The notes under the pieces: model-generated
Seen by the model: the letters and a program-made list of their open reading frames with translations, nothing else
Databases searched by the model: none
What the model was told of the DNA's origin: nothing
Position numbers and translations under genes: made by a program
Assembly (NCBI GenBank): GCA_024639145.1
Contig: JAHEIZ010000003.1
Span: 105,333-169,332, forward strand
DNA length: 64,000 nt
Source of the DNA: Actinomycetes bacterium
GTDB lineage: Bacteria; Actinomycetota; Actinomycetes; S36-B12
Reading direction: 5' to 3'
Shown here: positions 18,331 to 29,479 of the stretch, in pieces
How the letters are laid out: the number at the start of each line of letters is the position of its first letter
How positions within the stretch are numbered: the first letter of the stretch is position 1

Positions 18331-18804
18331 GTGTCGACGTTGACGGCGGCCCAGGTCGCAGAGCAGGAAGCCTCTCTTGTCCTGAGCTCCTTCACCCTTG
18401 CCGACGCAGTCGGCTTGGGCGCGATCGCGCAGTCGCGTGCCGAGAGCGAGGATCTCCCACTCATCATCCAGGTGCGTCACGGTCGTCGTATTGCCTTCAT
18501 GGTGTCCTTGCCAGGCTCTCAGTACGACTCTGAGAACTGGATCAACCGCAAGGCCGCAGTGGTCGAGAAGTTCGATACCTCCACGCTCTATCAGAAGCTT
18601 CGCTACACCGAGCGCGGCACGAACTTCGCCGATGCCACGGGTCTGAGCACCACTGAATTCGCGGCCTACGGCGGAGGCATGCCGATCGCAGTAGGCAACG
18701 TCGGAATCGTCGGCAGCATTTACGCCTCCGGGCTTCCTGACGTCGAGGATCACGCGTTTCTCGTCGAGTGCCTTCGCGAGCTTCAAGCAGCGCAATCCCT
18801 GTAG
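18331..18804 (+). CDS. UPF0303/heme-degrading (HbpS-like) domain protein
   Basis: GSQYDSENWINRKAAVVEKFDTSTL...AAYGGGMPIAVGNVGIVGSIYASGLPDVEDHAFLVECLR. Confidence 0.82.
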   Translation: MSTLTAAQVAEQEASLVLSSFTLADAVGLGAIAQSRAESEDLPLIIQVRHGRRIAFMVSLPGSQYDSENWINRKAAVVEKFDTSTLYQKLRYTERGTNFADATGLSTTEFAAYGGGMPIAVGNVGIVGSIYASGLPDVEDHAFLVECLRELQAAQSL

Positions 18805-18852
18805 TCGCGTCACCTGCACGCATCGGCGCCCATCTCGCACTAGCGTGTGCCT

Positions 18853-19002
18853 GTGCTCTGGATATTTCTGCTGTGGATCATCGTGTTCGTCGGCATCTTC
18901 TGGCGTCAGCGCTGGACCCTGCCCCTGGGCCTTGTCGGCCTCATCGCCACCGTCGTGTTCTTGAAGATGAACATGGACTCGACCATTCCGCTGAACTTCT
19001 GA
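18853..19002 (+). CDS. 49-aa membrane small protein
   Basis: VLWIFLLWIIVFVGIFWRQRWTLPLGLVGLIATVVFLKMNMDSTIPLNF read directly; stop 5 bp before next CDS. Confidence 0.45.
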   Translation: MLWIFLLWIIVFVGIFWRQRWTLPLGLVGLIATVVFLKMNMDSTIPLNF

Positions 19003-19006
19003 GGCC

Positions 19007-19663
19007 GTGATGACGACACAGGTGAAACTCGCGCGCGTTCTCAATCTGCTTGCCCTGCTGGCATTGCTCGGGGTGCTCAGCGGCTCCCTGCACCTTCAGT
19101 TCGGCCAGGGCGAGCCGCCATGCCCGCTCTGCCTGGTGCAGCGCTCCGGCATGATCGCACTCGCCGTGGGCCCGCTGCTGAACCTGTTCACCGGCATCAA
19201 GGTGCGTAACTACGCCTTCGCGATCCTGGCCGCCTGCGTCGGCGGCGCCGGAAGCGTGCGGCAGATCCTGTTGCACATCGCCACTCCGGGTGACCCCGGC
19301 TACGGCCCCAAGGTCCTCGGCTTTCACCTCTACACCTGGGCTGACATCACCTTCCTGATCGCGATCATCGGCATCGCGATCCTGCTGATGTGGCCCGGCC
19401 AGTTCGCCGCGAATGACCGCGGGATCCTGGGCTCCCCCGGCGTGATGCGGGTACTCACCATCACCGTCGCCGCCTGGTACTCGATCTACCTGATTGCCAT
19501 GACGATATTCATCATCCCGATGTGCGGCATCGGCATGTGCCCGGCGGATCCGCCGGAGACCACCTATCTGCCGAGCAATGGCGCCTGGCTGGCCATCGGC
19601 GGTGCTGGAATCCTCTCCTTGCTCATTGGCATCATCAGTAACTCGCGTATGCGTCGTCGCTGA
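19007..19663 (+). CDS. Disulfide bond formation protein B-like
   Basis: GEPPCPLCLVQRSGMIALAVGPLLNL CxxC plus 4-5 TM segments. Confidence 0.85.
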   Translation: MMTTQVKLARVLNLLALLALLGVLSGSLHLQFGQGEPPCPLCLVQRSGMIALAVGPLLNLFTGIKVRNYAFAILAACVGGAGSVRQILLHIATPGDPGYGPKVLGFHLYTWADITFLIAIIGIAILLMWPGQFAANDRGILGSPGVMRVLTITVAAWYSIYLIAMTIFIIPMCGIGMCPADPPETTYLPSNGAWLAIGGAGILSLLIGIISNSRMRRR

Positions 19664-19666
19664 CTA

Positions 19667-19706
19667 TCACCCCTCTTCGGATCCCCAGCAGGGGGATCGA
19701 GGGTGA
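19667..19706 (+). terminator. Terminator-like hairpin after dsbB-like gene
   Basis: TCACCCCTC..GGATCCCC-AGCA-GGGGGATC..GAGGGTGA inverted repeat. Confidence 0.5.
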
Positions 19707-19737
19707 CCTGGCCGTCGTACATGGGCAGAATGCTCCC

Positions 19738-20526
19738 GTGAAGACAATCGCAGTGATGGCCAATAAGGGCGGCGTAGGCAAGACCGGAATCACCCTCGGG
19801 CTGGCCGGTGCGGCCGCCCATCGGGGCTTGGCGGTGCTGGTGATCGATCTTGATCCCCAGGGCAATGCCACCAGCCACTTGAAGACCCGCAAGGGCCGCA
19901 TGTCCCTCGCTGACGTCCTCGCCTCTCCGATCCCCGAGACCTTCGTCGATGCGATCAGCATCTGCGACTGGGACGCCAGCATTGGCGAGGTCGACGTCCT
20001 GCCCTCGCACCCCGACATCATCCGCTTCGACGCCTGGAGCCCCGGTCGCAGCACGACCAAGCTTCGCCGTGCCATGAAGGATGTCGAGGGCTACGACCTC
20101 GTGCTGATCGACTGCCCGCCGTCCCTCGGTGCGCTCACCCGTGAGGCACTCACGGCAGCCAATAAGGCCCTCATCGTCACCACGCCGTCGTACTTCGGTG
20201 CCCAGGGCGTCGAGAAGTCCCTTGCCGAGATCACCGAGATCCAGAAGACCACCAACCCCGATCTCGAATTCGCCGGCGTGGTCATGAACCGCTTCCGTCC
20301 GACCGCCGAGGAGCACAACTACCGCCTCAGCGAACTCAACGACATCGTCGGTGCTCGCACCATCCTCAAGCCACTTCTTCCCGAGCGCATGGTGTTCCAG
20401 CAGGCGGAGGGCTCCGGTGCACCCGTGCAGGCCATTCCTGGCGTTGCCGCACGCGAGGTCGGAGAGATTCTCAACTCGTACTTGACCAAGTTGTTGCGCG
20501 AACCGCGCAGCACGGAAGGCGTCTGA
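19738..20526 (+). CDS. ParA-family ATPase (no adjacent parB)
   Basis: MANKGGVGKTGITLGLAGAAAHRG, VIDLDPQGNAT, LIDCPPSLGALTREAL. Confidence 0.88.
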   Translation: MKTIAVMANKGGVGKTGITLGLAGAAAHRGLAVLVIDLDPQGNATSHLKTRKGRMSLADVLASPIPETFVDAISICDWDASIGEVDVLPSHPDIIRFDAWSPGRSTTKLRRAMKDVEGYDLVLIDCPPSLGALTREALTAANKALIVTTPSYFGAQGVEKSLAEITEIQKTTNPDLEFAGVVMNRFRPTAEEHNYRLSELNDIVGARTILKPLLPERMVFQQAEGSGAPVQAIPGVAAREVGEILNSYLTKLLREPRSTEGV

Positions 20527-20550
20527 CCTAGCCCGAAAGCGATACACGGG

Positions 20551-20582
20551 CGAAACACTGCGCCGCCTGCTCGAAACACTGC
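20551..20582. promoter_or_regulatory. Direct repeat CGAAACACTGC x2 (21-bp period) upstream of ATP-grasp operon
   Basis: CGAAACACTGCGCCGCCTGCTCGAAACACTGC read directly. Confidence 0.5.
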
Positions 20583-20600
20583 ATTCGTAACGTCGGCCTC

Positions 20601-22202
20601 ATGACGGGGGCCAAGCAGACCGCGGTGATCACGCCGTTCGACGAGATGTCGGGCGAAGGCGGACCACGCGCAACCCATGCAGCCTTGCACCGTGCCCTTG
20701 AATTCGTTGGCCCGCTCAGCCTTGCCGAACGTGCCCGTCAACGCGATGCCTACCTCGATCGTCACGGCATCACCTTCACTCTCGGGGAGCGCGAGCGGCC
20801 GTTGCCAATGGATCTCGTTCCGCGTCTGATCACCGGAGAGGAATGGACCCGCATCGAGCAAGGAGTCGTGCAACGACTTCGTGCGCTTGAGCACTTCCTC
20901 GCAGATGTTTACGGGTCTGGCCAAGTGCTCAAGGAGCAGATCATCCCGCGCTCCCTTGTCACTAGCTCCACCCACTTCCACCGCCAGGCGTGGGGAATCG
21001 AGCCGCCGAACGGCGTGCGCATTCACGTATCCGGCATTGACCTCATTCGCGACGAGCAAGGCGAATTCCGCGTGCTCGAGGACAATCTGCGCAATCCATC
21101 CGGCGTTTCCTATGTTCTCGAGAACCGTCGGACCCTCGCACACGTCCTGCCCGAAGTCTTCACGAACTACCAGGTGCGCTCGGTGAACGAGTATCCCGAG
21201 AAACTCCTGGAAGCACTAAGAGCCGCGGCTCCCGTCGATGTCGACGACCCGACAGTCGTCATTTTGACTCCCGGCGTCCATAACTCCGCTCACTATGAGC
21301 ATGCTTTCCTCGCCCGTCACATGGGCGTCGAACTGGTGGAGGGTCGCGATCTCTACTGTCGCGATTCGACTGTCTACATGCGCACGACTTCCGGGCCGCG
21401 CCCGGTTCACGTGATCTACCGACGCATCGATGATGACTTCCTTGACCCGGTTCACCTTCGCCCGGACAGCGTCCTGGGAGTGCCCGGCCTGATCAATGCA
21501 GCACGTGCGGGCAAGGTGTCGATCGCGAATGCAATCGGCAATGGAGTTGCTGACGACAAGGCCGTCTACTCCTATGTCCCCGACCTCATTCGCTACTACC
21601 TCGGCGAGGAGCCTGTGCTCCCGAATGTCGATACGTACGATCTGACGAATATCGAGCAGCGGGAACATGTCTTCGCGAATATCGAGCGGATGGTCATCAA
21701 GCCCAGTGATGGCTCCGGCGGCTACGGCCTCGTCATGGGTCCGTCTGCGACGGAGAGGGAGATCGTTGACGTCATTGCGGCAGTGAACGCCGACCCGCGT
21801 GGCTGGATCGCACAGCCGGTGGTCACCTTCTCCACGTGCCCCACCGTTCTCGAGGACGGGAGCATCGAACCGCGCCACGTCGATCTTCGCCCATTCGCGG
21901 TGAACGACGGCAAGAACGTTTTCGTGCTGCCCGGTGGTCTGAGCCGTGTGGCATTACCCAAAGGCAGCCTGGTCGTGAATTCCAGCCAGGGTGGCGGATC
22001 GAAGGACACTTGGGTGCTCGATGACACCGCGCCGCGCAGCGCAGCGCCCTCGATCAACGTGCCTCGCCTGACAGTCGTCGACACCGACATCCCCGAACGT
22101 GCCGATGCACCGATCAGCCATGACGATCGGATCGTTCAGCAGGAGCGTCAGCAACAGCAGTCACTTCTCTGCGTGAATCAAGAGGGCCGAGCATCATGCT
22201 GA
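20601..22202 (+). CDS. Circularly permuted ATP-grasp protein
   Basis: LEDNLRNPSGVSYVLENR, VIKPSDGSGGYGLVMGP, PRHVDLRPFAV. Confidence 0.92.
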   Translation: MTGAKQTAVITPFDEMSGEGGPRATHAALHRALEFVGPLSLAERARQRDAYLDRHGITFTLGERERPLPMDLVPRLITGEEWTRIEQGVVQRLRALEHFLADVYGSGQVLKEQIIPRSLVTSSTHFHRQAWGIEPPNGVRIHVSGIDLIRDEQGEFRVLEDNLRNPSGVSYVLENRRTLAHVLPEVFTNYQVRSVNEYPEKLLEALRAAAPVDVDDPTVVILTPGVHNSAHYEHAFLARHMGVELVEGRDLYCRDSTVYMRTTSGPRPVHVIYRRIDDDFLDPVHLRPDSVLGVPGLINAARAGKVSIANAIGNGVADDKAVYSYVPDLIRYYLGEEPVLPNVDTYDLTNIEQREHVFANIERMVIKPSDGSGGYGLVMGPSATEREIVDVIAAVNADPRGWIAQPVVTFSTCPTVLEDGSIEPRHVDLRPFAVNDGKNVFVLPGGLSRVALPKGSLVVNSSQGGGSKDTWVLDDTAPRSAAPSINVPRLTVVDTDIPERADAPISHDDRIVQQERQQQQSLLCVNQEGRASC

Positions 22203-23101
22203 GTCGCATTGCCGAATCATTCTTCTGGCTGGGCCGCTATCTCGAGCGGGCTGAGGCCACCGCGCGCATGCTGGCCGAGCATCACCAGCTCCTGGTCGAG
22301 GACCAGTCAGTTTCCGACGACGTCGCGTGCGCGGTACTACTCGATGCCCTCAGCCTTCCTCATGAATCGATTGCGACCGGTCACGATCTCGTGCGAACCG
22401 TCGTGGGCACTGAACTACTTCCCTCAACTGTGGTGGGCGCAGTGTCGGCCGCTCGCGACAACGCACGCGCGATTCGTGATTCACTCTCTGGAGACATTTT
22501 CGAAGCCCTCAACTCCGCGCACCTCGACCTCTCGCGCGGGCTGGCCCTGAGCGGCAGCCCAGGTGTGGCGCTCTACAAGGTGCTGGAACGACTCCTGGTC
22601 GTCAATGGAGTGATCGATTGGACGATGCCACGCGACGAGGCCTACCGATTCATGGGAATTGGCAAGGAGCTCGAGCGCATAGACATGATCGGTCGCCTGC
22701 TCGCGGTGCGCCACGATCAGCTGTGGCCCACGGCAGGCCCGCTCGCTACCCTTCGCGCGGCCGGTGCACTTTCCGCATTCCTGCGCACGGGAGCACCCAT
22801 CAATGGAGAAGAGGTGCGCAACTTCCTCGTGCTCGATGCGACGTTCCCCCGGTCCATGCGTAGCTGCGCCGCCGACGCTGAAGATGCGGTGCGCTATCTC
22901 GACCGCCTCGGGGTGGGCGATGGTGGGGCACTTCTGCGCGAGGTCGGCATGTTGCGTTCGTCGTTGGAGTACGCCACTCACCCCACGGCTGCAAATGTCG
23001 ATCGACTCGCGAGCGAGGCGCGACTGGCTGCGGTACGCGCATCCGATGAGGTCAATCGGGCCTTCTTCCGACAGCACGGCACGATCATCTGGAGCCATTG
23101 A
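22196..23101 (+). CDS. Alpha-E domain protein
   Basis: MLSRIAESFFWLGRYLERAEATARML. Confidence 0.93.
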   Translation: MLSRIAESFFWLGRYLERAEATARMLAEHHQLLVEDQSVSDDVACAVLLDALSLPHESIATGHDLVRTVVGTELLPSTVVGAVSAARDNARAIRDSLSGDIFEALNSAHLDLSRGLALSGSPGVALYKVLERLLVVNGVIDWTMPRDEAYRFMGIGKELERIDMIGRLLAVRHDQLWPTAGPLATLRAAGALSAFLRTGAPINGEEVRNFLVLDATFPRSMRSCAADAEDAVRYLDRLGVGDGGALLREVGMLRSSLEYATHPTAANVDRLASEARLAAVRASDEVNRAFFRQHGTIIWSH

Positions 23102-23952
23102 TGTCACGAGGACGCAGACTTCAGATCACGCATAAGACCGGCTACCGCTACGCCGATGTGGTGGATGCCTCCTTTAACGAGGTGCGCATGACTCCGCTCG
23201 ACAGTGGCGGTCAGGTGCTTCTGAGCCATCACCTTTACGTCACGCCGGGTACCTCACCCACTGTCTACACCGACTATTGGGGTGCATTCGTGGAGTCATT
23301 CGACGTTCACGTGCCGCACCGTCAGCTCGAGATCATCGCGACAAGCACTGTCGACACCCCGCCAATGCGCTTCTACGGACCAGGTACCACCTGGGAGAAA
23401 CTGCATTGCGATGAGGTGCGCAACGAGCTCTCGGAATTCCTCGTGGGTTCGGCATACGTCGACGATGCCCGGACTGATGACTCCCGCGCCCTCATCGTCG
23501 AGCAGATGCTTGCAAGCGAATCCCCCGATACTGCCGTGAGGGTAGGCATCGATGCCGTGAGGGCACGGATCGCCTACACGCCCGGCGCCACCACTGTGAG
23601 CACGACAGCGAGGCAGGCGTGGGAATCGGGCAATGGCGTCTGCCAGGACTTCAGCCACGCCTTGCTCTCACTGCTGCGCGCAAGCGGTATCCCCGCCCGA
23701 TATGTCAGTGGCTACCTCCATACGGAGGAGGAAGCTCCCGGGCAGACGGTGATTGGCGAGTCGCACGCGTGGGTCGAGTACTGGGATACCGACTGGCGTG
23801 CGGTCGATCCGACAAACGACAGAGCAGTGGGCTCTGCGCATGTCGTCGTGGCACGGGGTCGTGACTACGCGGATGTCCCTCCGCTGATGGGGATCTACGC
23901 CGGTGGGGCGAGTGAAGGGCTCGGCGTGAGCGTGGAGATCACGCAGATCTAG
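23101..23952 (+). CDS. Transglutaminase-like family protein
   Basis: GVCQDFSHALLSLLRASGIPARYVSGYL; SHAWVEYW; VDPTND catalytic Cys/His/Asp. Confidence 0.93.
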   Translation: MSRGRRLQITHKTGYRYADVVDASFNEVRMTPLDSGGQVLLSHHLYVTPGTSPTVYTDYWGAFVESFDVHVPHRQLEIIATSTVDTPPMRFYGPGTTWEKLHCDEVRNELSEFLVGSAYVDDARTDDSRALIVEQMLASESPDTAVRVGIDAVRARIAYTPGATTVSTTARQAWESGNGVCQDFSHALLSLLRASGIPARYVSGYLHTEEEAPGQTVIGESHAWVEYWDTDWRAVDPTNDRAVGSAHVVVARGRDYADVPPLMGIYAGGASEGLGVSVEITQI

Positions 23953-23970
23953 GTCGGTTATGGTGGACGA

Positions 23971-24795
23971 ATGCGTCTACGTATTACTGCACTCGCACTC
24001 ATCGGCGTCGTAGCGTCGACCCTCGCGACCGCACCCGCGTCGCAAGCCGCTACCGCCATTGGCGACTGCTACTACTACCCGGGCAGCACGAAGATCTCGA
24101 GTGACGCACAAGCGGTCGCATGTGATGCCCCACATACGGCACAGACCTACTGGGTGAGCTCGCTCCCCGACTCCTTCGGTATCCCAGCGAAGGCCAGCGC
24201 CGCCGCTCGGCGTTCAGCAACGGTGGCCTGCACACCGGCAGCGATCAATGCGTTCACCGGCATGCCGGACCGCACGCTGCCCAGCCGCTTCGACACCTTC
24301 GCGATCTTCCCATCGGATGCGCAGTGGGCCGCGGGCGATCGCACGGTGCGCTGCGATGTCGTGCTGCGCAACGGCGCCAAACTCGTGACCTTGACGCAGC
24401 CCGCGGCCGCAGTCGTGGCATCCACGCCGGCCGACCAGCTCAACTACTGCACGCCGGCCGAGCCGAACGCGAACGCGCCGTACGCCGGAATCTGCAACAA
24501 CCCGAAGAAGAACTTCATCAAGTTACTCGCGAAGGATCTCGGCAAGCCCGGCTCGAAGTTCCCTGGTTACTCAGTGGTCGAACGCAAGGTGACGAAGATG
24601 TGCCAGGGACTGGGGCGAAAGTACAAGGGCAACGTGCCGTATCCCGGCTATTGGGGCATCTGGCCGACTGGCAGCGGCTGGGCTAATGGCGATCGCGCCG
24701 CTCAGTGCTTCGTACCGCTGAAGCAGTACCTCGATACGCTCGCCAACCAAGCTGCTAAATCTCCCGCGGCAGCGGCTTCTCCTGCTGCTAGTTAG
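23971..24795 (+). CDS. Secreted septum-formation-like domain protein
   Basis: Signal peptide; two GDR...RC(D/F)V units. Confidence 0.55.
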   Translation: MRLRITALALIGVVASTLATAPASQAATAIGDCYYYPGSTKISSDAQAVACDAPHTAQTYWVSSLPDSFGIPAKASAAARRSATVACTPAAINAFTGMPDRTLPSRFDTFAIFPSDAQWAAGDRTVRCDVVLRNGAKLVTLTQPAAAVVASTPADQLNYCTPAEPNANAPYAGICNNPKKNFIKLLAKDLGKPGSKFPGYSVVERKVTKMCQGLGRKYKGNVPYPGYWGIWPTGSGWANGDRAAQCFVPLKQYLDTLANQAAKSPAAAASPAAS

Positions 24796-26009
24796 TCGAT
24801 CACGGTACGGCGCGGGCCGATGCCCCACGCGATGTAGTTCCACATCCAGTCGGCGACAACACTGACACGGTTGCGGCCACCCGCGAGGTAGAACACGTGC
24901 AAGGCGAGCCAGGTCAGCCACGCACTCGTGCCGTGCAGCTTGATGCCATTAGGCATCTCCACCACTGCGCGTCGACGACCGATGGTGGCCATCTGACCCT
25001 TGTCCTTGTAGGCGAACGCAGTGAGCGGCTTGCCCACTTCGAGTGCCTTGATCTGCTTGGCCACATGTCGGCCCATCTGCATCGCGACCGGTGCGATCAT
25101 CGGCAACGGTCGACCGTCAGGGCCGGCCAGGCTCGCAGTGTCGCCCACGACCCACACGCCCTCGCACAGCTGCAGGTTCTCGTTCACCGTGAGTCGGTTC
25201 GCTCGATCGGCAACGCCTAGTGACGCCCACTGCTCAGGTGCGGCAACACCTGCGGCCCACACGATGGTTCCGGCAGGCAGAACCTCGCCGCTCTTGAGGT
25301 GAACATCAGTGGGATACATGCGGTCGACGGCGGCACTGACGAGAACAGTGACTCCGAGCTCCTCGAGCTCGCTCTTGGCATGCGCGCTGGACTTCTCCGT
25401 GAACGACGGCAGCAAGCGCGGGCCGGCCTCGACGAGGGTGACCGCTGCGTGCTTCGCGAGATCGGGAAACTCGGCACTCATGCGCTTCTGAAGTTCGGCT
25501 ACTGCCCCGGAGACCTCGACGCCCGTGGGGCCGCCGCCGACCACGACAACACGCAGCGCCTCCTTAGGCAGATGCCCGACCTCGACCTCCTCGTAAGTCT
25601 GCAGGAGTCGACTGCGGATGACGCGAGCCTGGGGAATCGACTTCATCTGCAAGGCGTTCTCGGCCACACCCGGAACGCCGAAGGTGGTGCCGACGCTGCC
25701 GGTGGCAAGAACGAGATCGTCGAAGTGCAGGGTGTTGCCGTCACCCATGCGCAGAGTCTTCGCCTCGGTATCGATGCGCACGACCTCAGCGCGCTTGAAG
25801 GCAACGCCGGGGATGGCTGCGCGGACGGGGTAGGCGATGTCATCCTCGGGCAGGCCAGCGGTTGCCACCTGGTAGAGCAGGGGTGCGAAAAGCTGGTACG
25901 GATTGCGATCGATGACCGTGATCTCGATGCCCTCGGTGCCGGCCAGCTCGCGCGCACAGCGCAGGCCGCCGAATCCGGCGCCGACGATGACCACGTGACG
26001 ATTACTCAT
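24792..26009 (-). CDS. NAD(P)/FAD-dependent oxidoreductase, type II NADH dehydrogenase-like
   Basis: VVIVGAGFGGLRCARELAG; VVVVGGGPTGVEVSGAVAEL; GVWVVGDTASL. Confidence 0.9.
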   Translation of the reverse strand: MSNRHVVIVGAGFGGLRCARELAGTEGIEITVIDRNPYQLFAPLLYQVATAGLPEDDIAYPVRAAIPGVAFKRAEVVRIDTEAKTLRMGDGNTLHFDDLVLATGSVGTTFGVPGVAENALQMKSIPQARVIRSRLLQTYEEVEVGHLPKEALRVVVVGGGPTGVEVSGAVAELQKRMSAEFPDLAKHAAVTLVEAGPRLLPSFTEKSSAHAKSELEELGVTVLVSAAVDRMYPTDVHLKSGEVLPAGTIVWAAGVAAPEQWASLGVADRANRLTVNENLQLCEGVWVVGDTASLAGPDGRPLPMIAPVAMQMGRHVAKQIKALEVGKPLTAFAYKDKGQMATIGRRRAVVEMPNGIKLHGTSAWLTWLALHVFYLAGGRNRVSVVADWMWNYIAWGIGPRRTVID

Positions 26010-26108
26010 GCAGATCAGCCCTTGTTCGACGCCTCGGATAAGGCCTTCGCCTCAGGACAAGCCTAGGCCATGGGACTGAAATCGCTTACACGCGTGATTC
26101 CCGGAGGA

Positions 26109-26576
26109 TCAGGCGTAACTGATGACTCCGCCGGCTTCGACCACCGCGATCTTCGCCAACGGCTGCTGTGCCGGGCCCTGCACAGGCTCGCCCGTGGCGA
26201 CCTCGAATCGGGCGCCATGGCAGGGGCAGGCAAACTCTGCTGCCGACTCGTCATAGCCGACCGTGCAGCCGTTGTGGGTGCAGATGCCGCTGTAGGCCAA
26301 GAAGGTGCCGGCGGCGGGCTGCAGCAGGAAGGCCGGGCCACCCTGAGGATCCTGGAAAGCAAACACTGAGCCGACCGGCAGGTCAGCCGTCGTAGCGATC
26401 TGGGTGCCCGAGGACGCGGTTCCCGAGGATGAGGCTGGCGCACTTCCCGCGGGGGACGCCGCACTCGCTGCCGCGCCGGTCGAGCCGGAGTTATCACCGC
26501 AGGCGGCGAGGGTGACGGCGGCGATGCCGACACCAGCGATGACTGCTCCGGACGTAAGGACTGCTCTGCGCTCCAT
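26109..26576 (-). CDS. Rieske 2Fe-2S lipoprotein-like protein
   Basis: CTHNGCTVGY...CPCHGARF cluster motif; LAACGD lipobox. Confidence 0.9.
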   Translation of the reverse strand: MERRAVLTSGAVIAGVGIAAVTLAACGDNSGSTGAAASAASPAGSAPASSSGTASSGTQIATTADLPVGSVFAFQDPQGGPAFLLQPAAGTFLAYSGICTHNGCTVGYDESAAEFACPCHGARFEVATGEPVQGPAQQPLAKIAVVEAGGVISYA

Positions 26577-26615
26577 GCCGCGACTGTAGTCGGCTAGGGG
26601 CAGGGCCGACGGGAT

Positions 26616-28282
<1,667 letters not shown>

Positions 28283-28363
28283 GTGTACTCCAAGTGAGGG
28301 ATAGCCAGGCAGCAGCGAAGTATGGCGGTCCGCACCCGTTCTCAGGAAACCAACACGAATGCG

Positions 28364-28379
28364 TTAACTTGCCTGAAAC
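28364..28379 (+). promoter_or_regulatory. GlnR-like half box upstream of amtB
   Basis: TTAAC-TTGCCT-GAAAC fits GTnAC-n6-GAAAC with one mismatch. Confidence 0.35.
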
Positions 28380-28407
28380 ACGGCGTGCGTACCAGTACGG
28401 TTCCCGA

Positions 28408-29472
28408 ATGCTGTCCTCAATGAGACGGCGGACGAGAGCGGGGGACTCGCCGTCCGAGCTGGAGCCGCACCTGCGGTATCCGATGTACGGGAATGGGCTT
28501 CATCTGCCCGTTCTCCCGTCGGCCGTGCCCGAGATCCTGGAGTCGGTGCGCTGCGCTGAACAGCCGGCCAATGATGGAGTCTTCCTCGTCGACTGGGCAG
28601 GGATCCGTACCCGAATCGGGATGCTTCCGTGGGCTCCTCAGCATCTTGCCGGCACGACGTCCACCGACCTTCCTATTCCCACCGATGGCTATCGCTCCGA
28701 AGCCGAGGAATACGCCGGCCTGACACTCTCCCTCACCAACGAGCGCGATGACTACTTCGTGATCGAGGCTGGCTCCGGCTGGGCTCCTTGGACAGTAGGC
28801 GGTATCTCCCTGGCTCGGCGCGCAGGAAAGCGTGCTCGTGGCATTGCGATCGAGGCGGATCCGATTCGTGCCGCATGGGCCATGCAGCATGCAGCGGATA
28901 ACGGCGTCAGTGCCGAACTGATCACCGGGACACCCGCTCAGATCGCGACGGCAATCGCCGAGCGTCGAGACCACGTCGAGATGCTCGTCGTTCTCGCGGC
29001 CTGCTGGTCGACGGAGACCACGTTGCGCTTCCCGACGCTCTCGGATGACGACATGGGCGGCGCCGTGCTCACCGATCACGAACGCACCATGGACTACCGC
29101 GGTGCCCACTTCGATCATGTCGATGTTCCCACGGTCACCTTGGAAACCCTCGTCGGTGCTGCGCCGGCAGTCGACCTCATGCACGTGGACCTTCAGGGCC
29201 AGGAACTCGAGGTCGTTCTTCCCGCGAACGACCTCATCGAGCAGCACGTGCGCTTCCTCGCAGTCGGCACTCACAATCGCTACGTCGAAGGAATGCTCCA
29301 GGAGCACTTCCTGCGCCGCGAATGGGCACTGCTCATGGAGTCGCCCTCAACCGCGGTCTTCGATGGCGTCAAGCCATCGCTCACGGGCTTCACCGTGCAG
29401 GACGGCAACCAGCTGTGGGCAAACTCGCGTTTCCGTGACGCAGCCGACATCGTCATTCGCCATCGTCCATAG
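28408..29472 (+). CDS. FkbM-family methyltransferase-like protein
   Basis: YFVIEAGSGWAPWTVGG...GIAIEADPIRAAWAMQHAADNGV; VDLMHVDLQGQELEVV; start uncertain. Confidence 0.7.
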   Translation: MLSSMRRRTRAGDSPSELEPHLRYPMYGNGLHLPVLPSAVPEILESVRCAEQPANDGVFLVDWAGIRTRIGMLPWAPQHLAGTTSTDLPIPTDGYRSEAEEYAGLTLSLTNERDDYFVIEAGSGWAPWTVGGISLARRAGKRARGIAIEADPIRAAWAMQHAADNGVSAELITGTPAQIATAIAERRDHVEMLVVLAACWSTETTLRFPTLSDDDMGGAVLTDHERTMDYRGAHFDHVDVPTVTLETLVGAAPAVDLMHVDLQGQELEVVLPANDLIEQHVRFLAVGTHNRYVEGMLQEHFLRREWALLMESPSTAVFDGVKPSLTGFTVQDGNQLWANSRFRDAADIVIRHRP

Positions 29473-29479
29473 TGAGGGG

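Noticed and set aside
18271-19044. 257-aa minus-strand ORF over upp end, UPF0303 gene and dsbB start
   Set aside because: Overlaps recognised genes on the opposite strand; shadow ORF
29045-29479. N-terminal extension of the Nramp ORF
   Set aside because: Out-of-frame overlap with the FkbM-like gene; conserved Nramp sequence begins after ATG 29480
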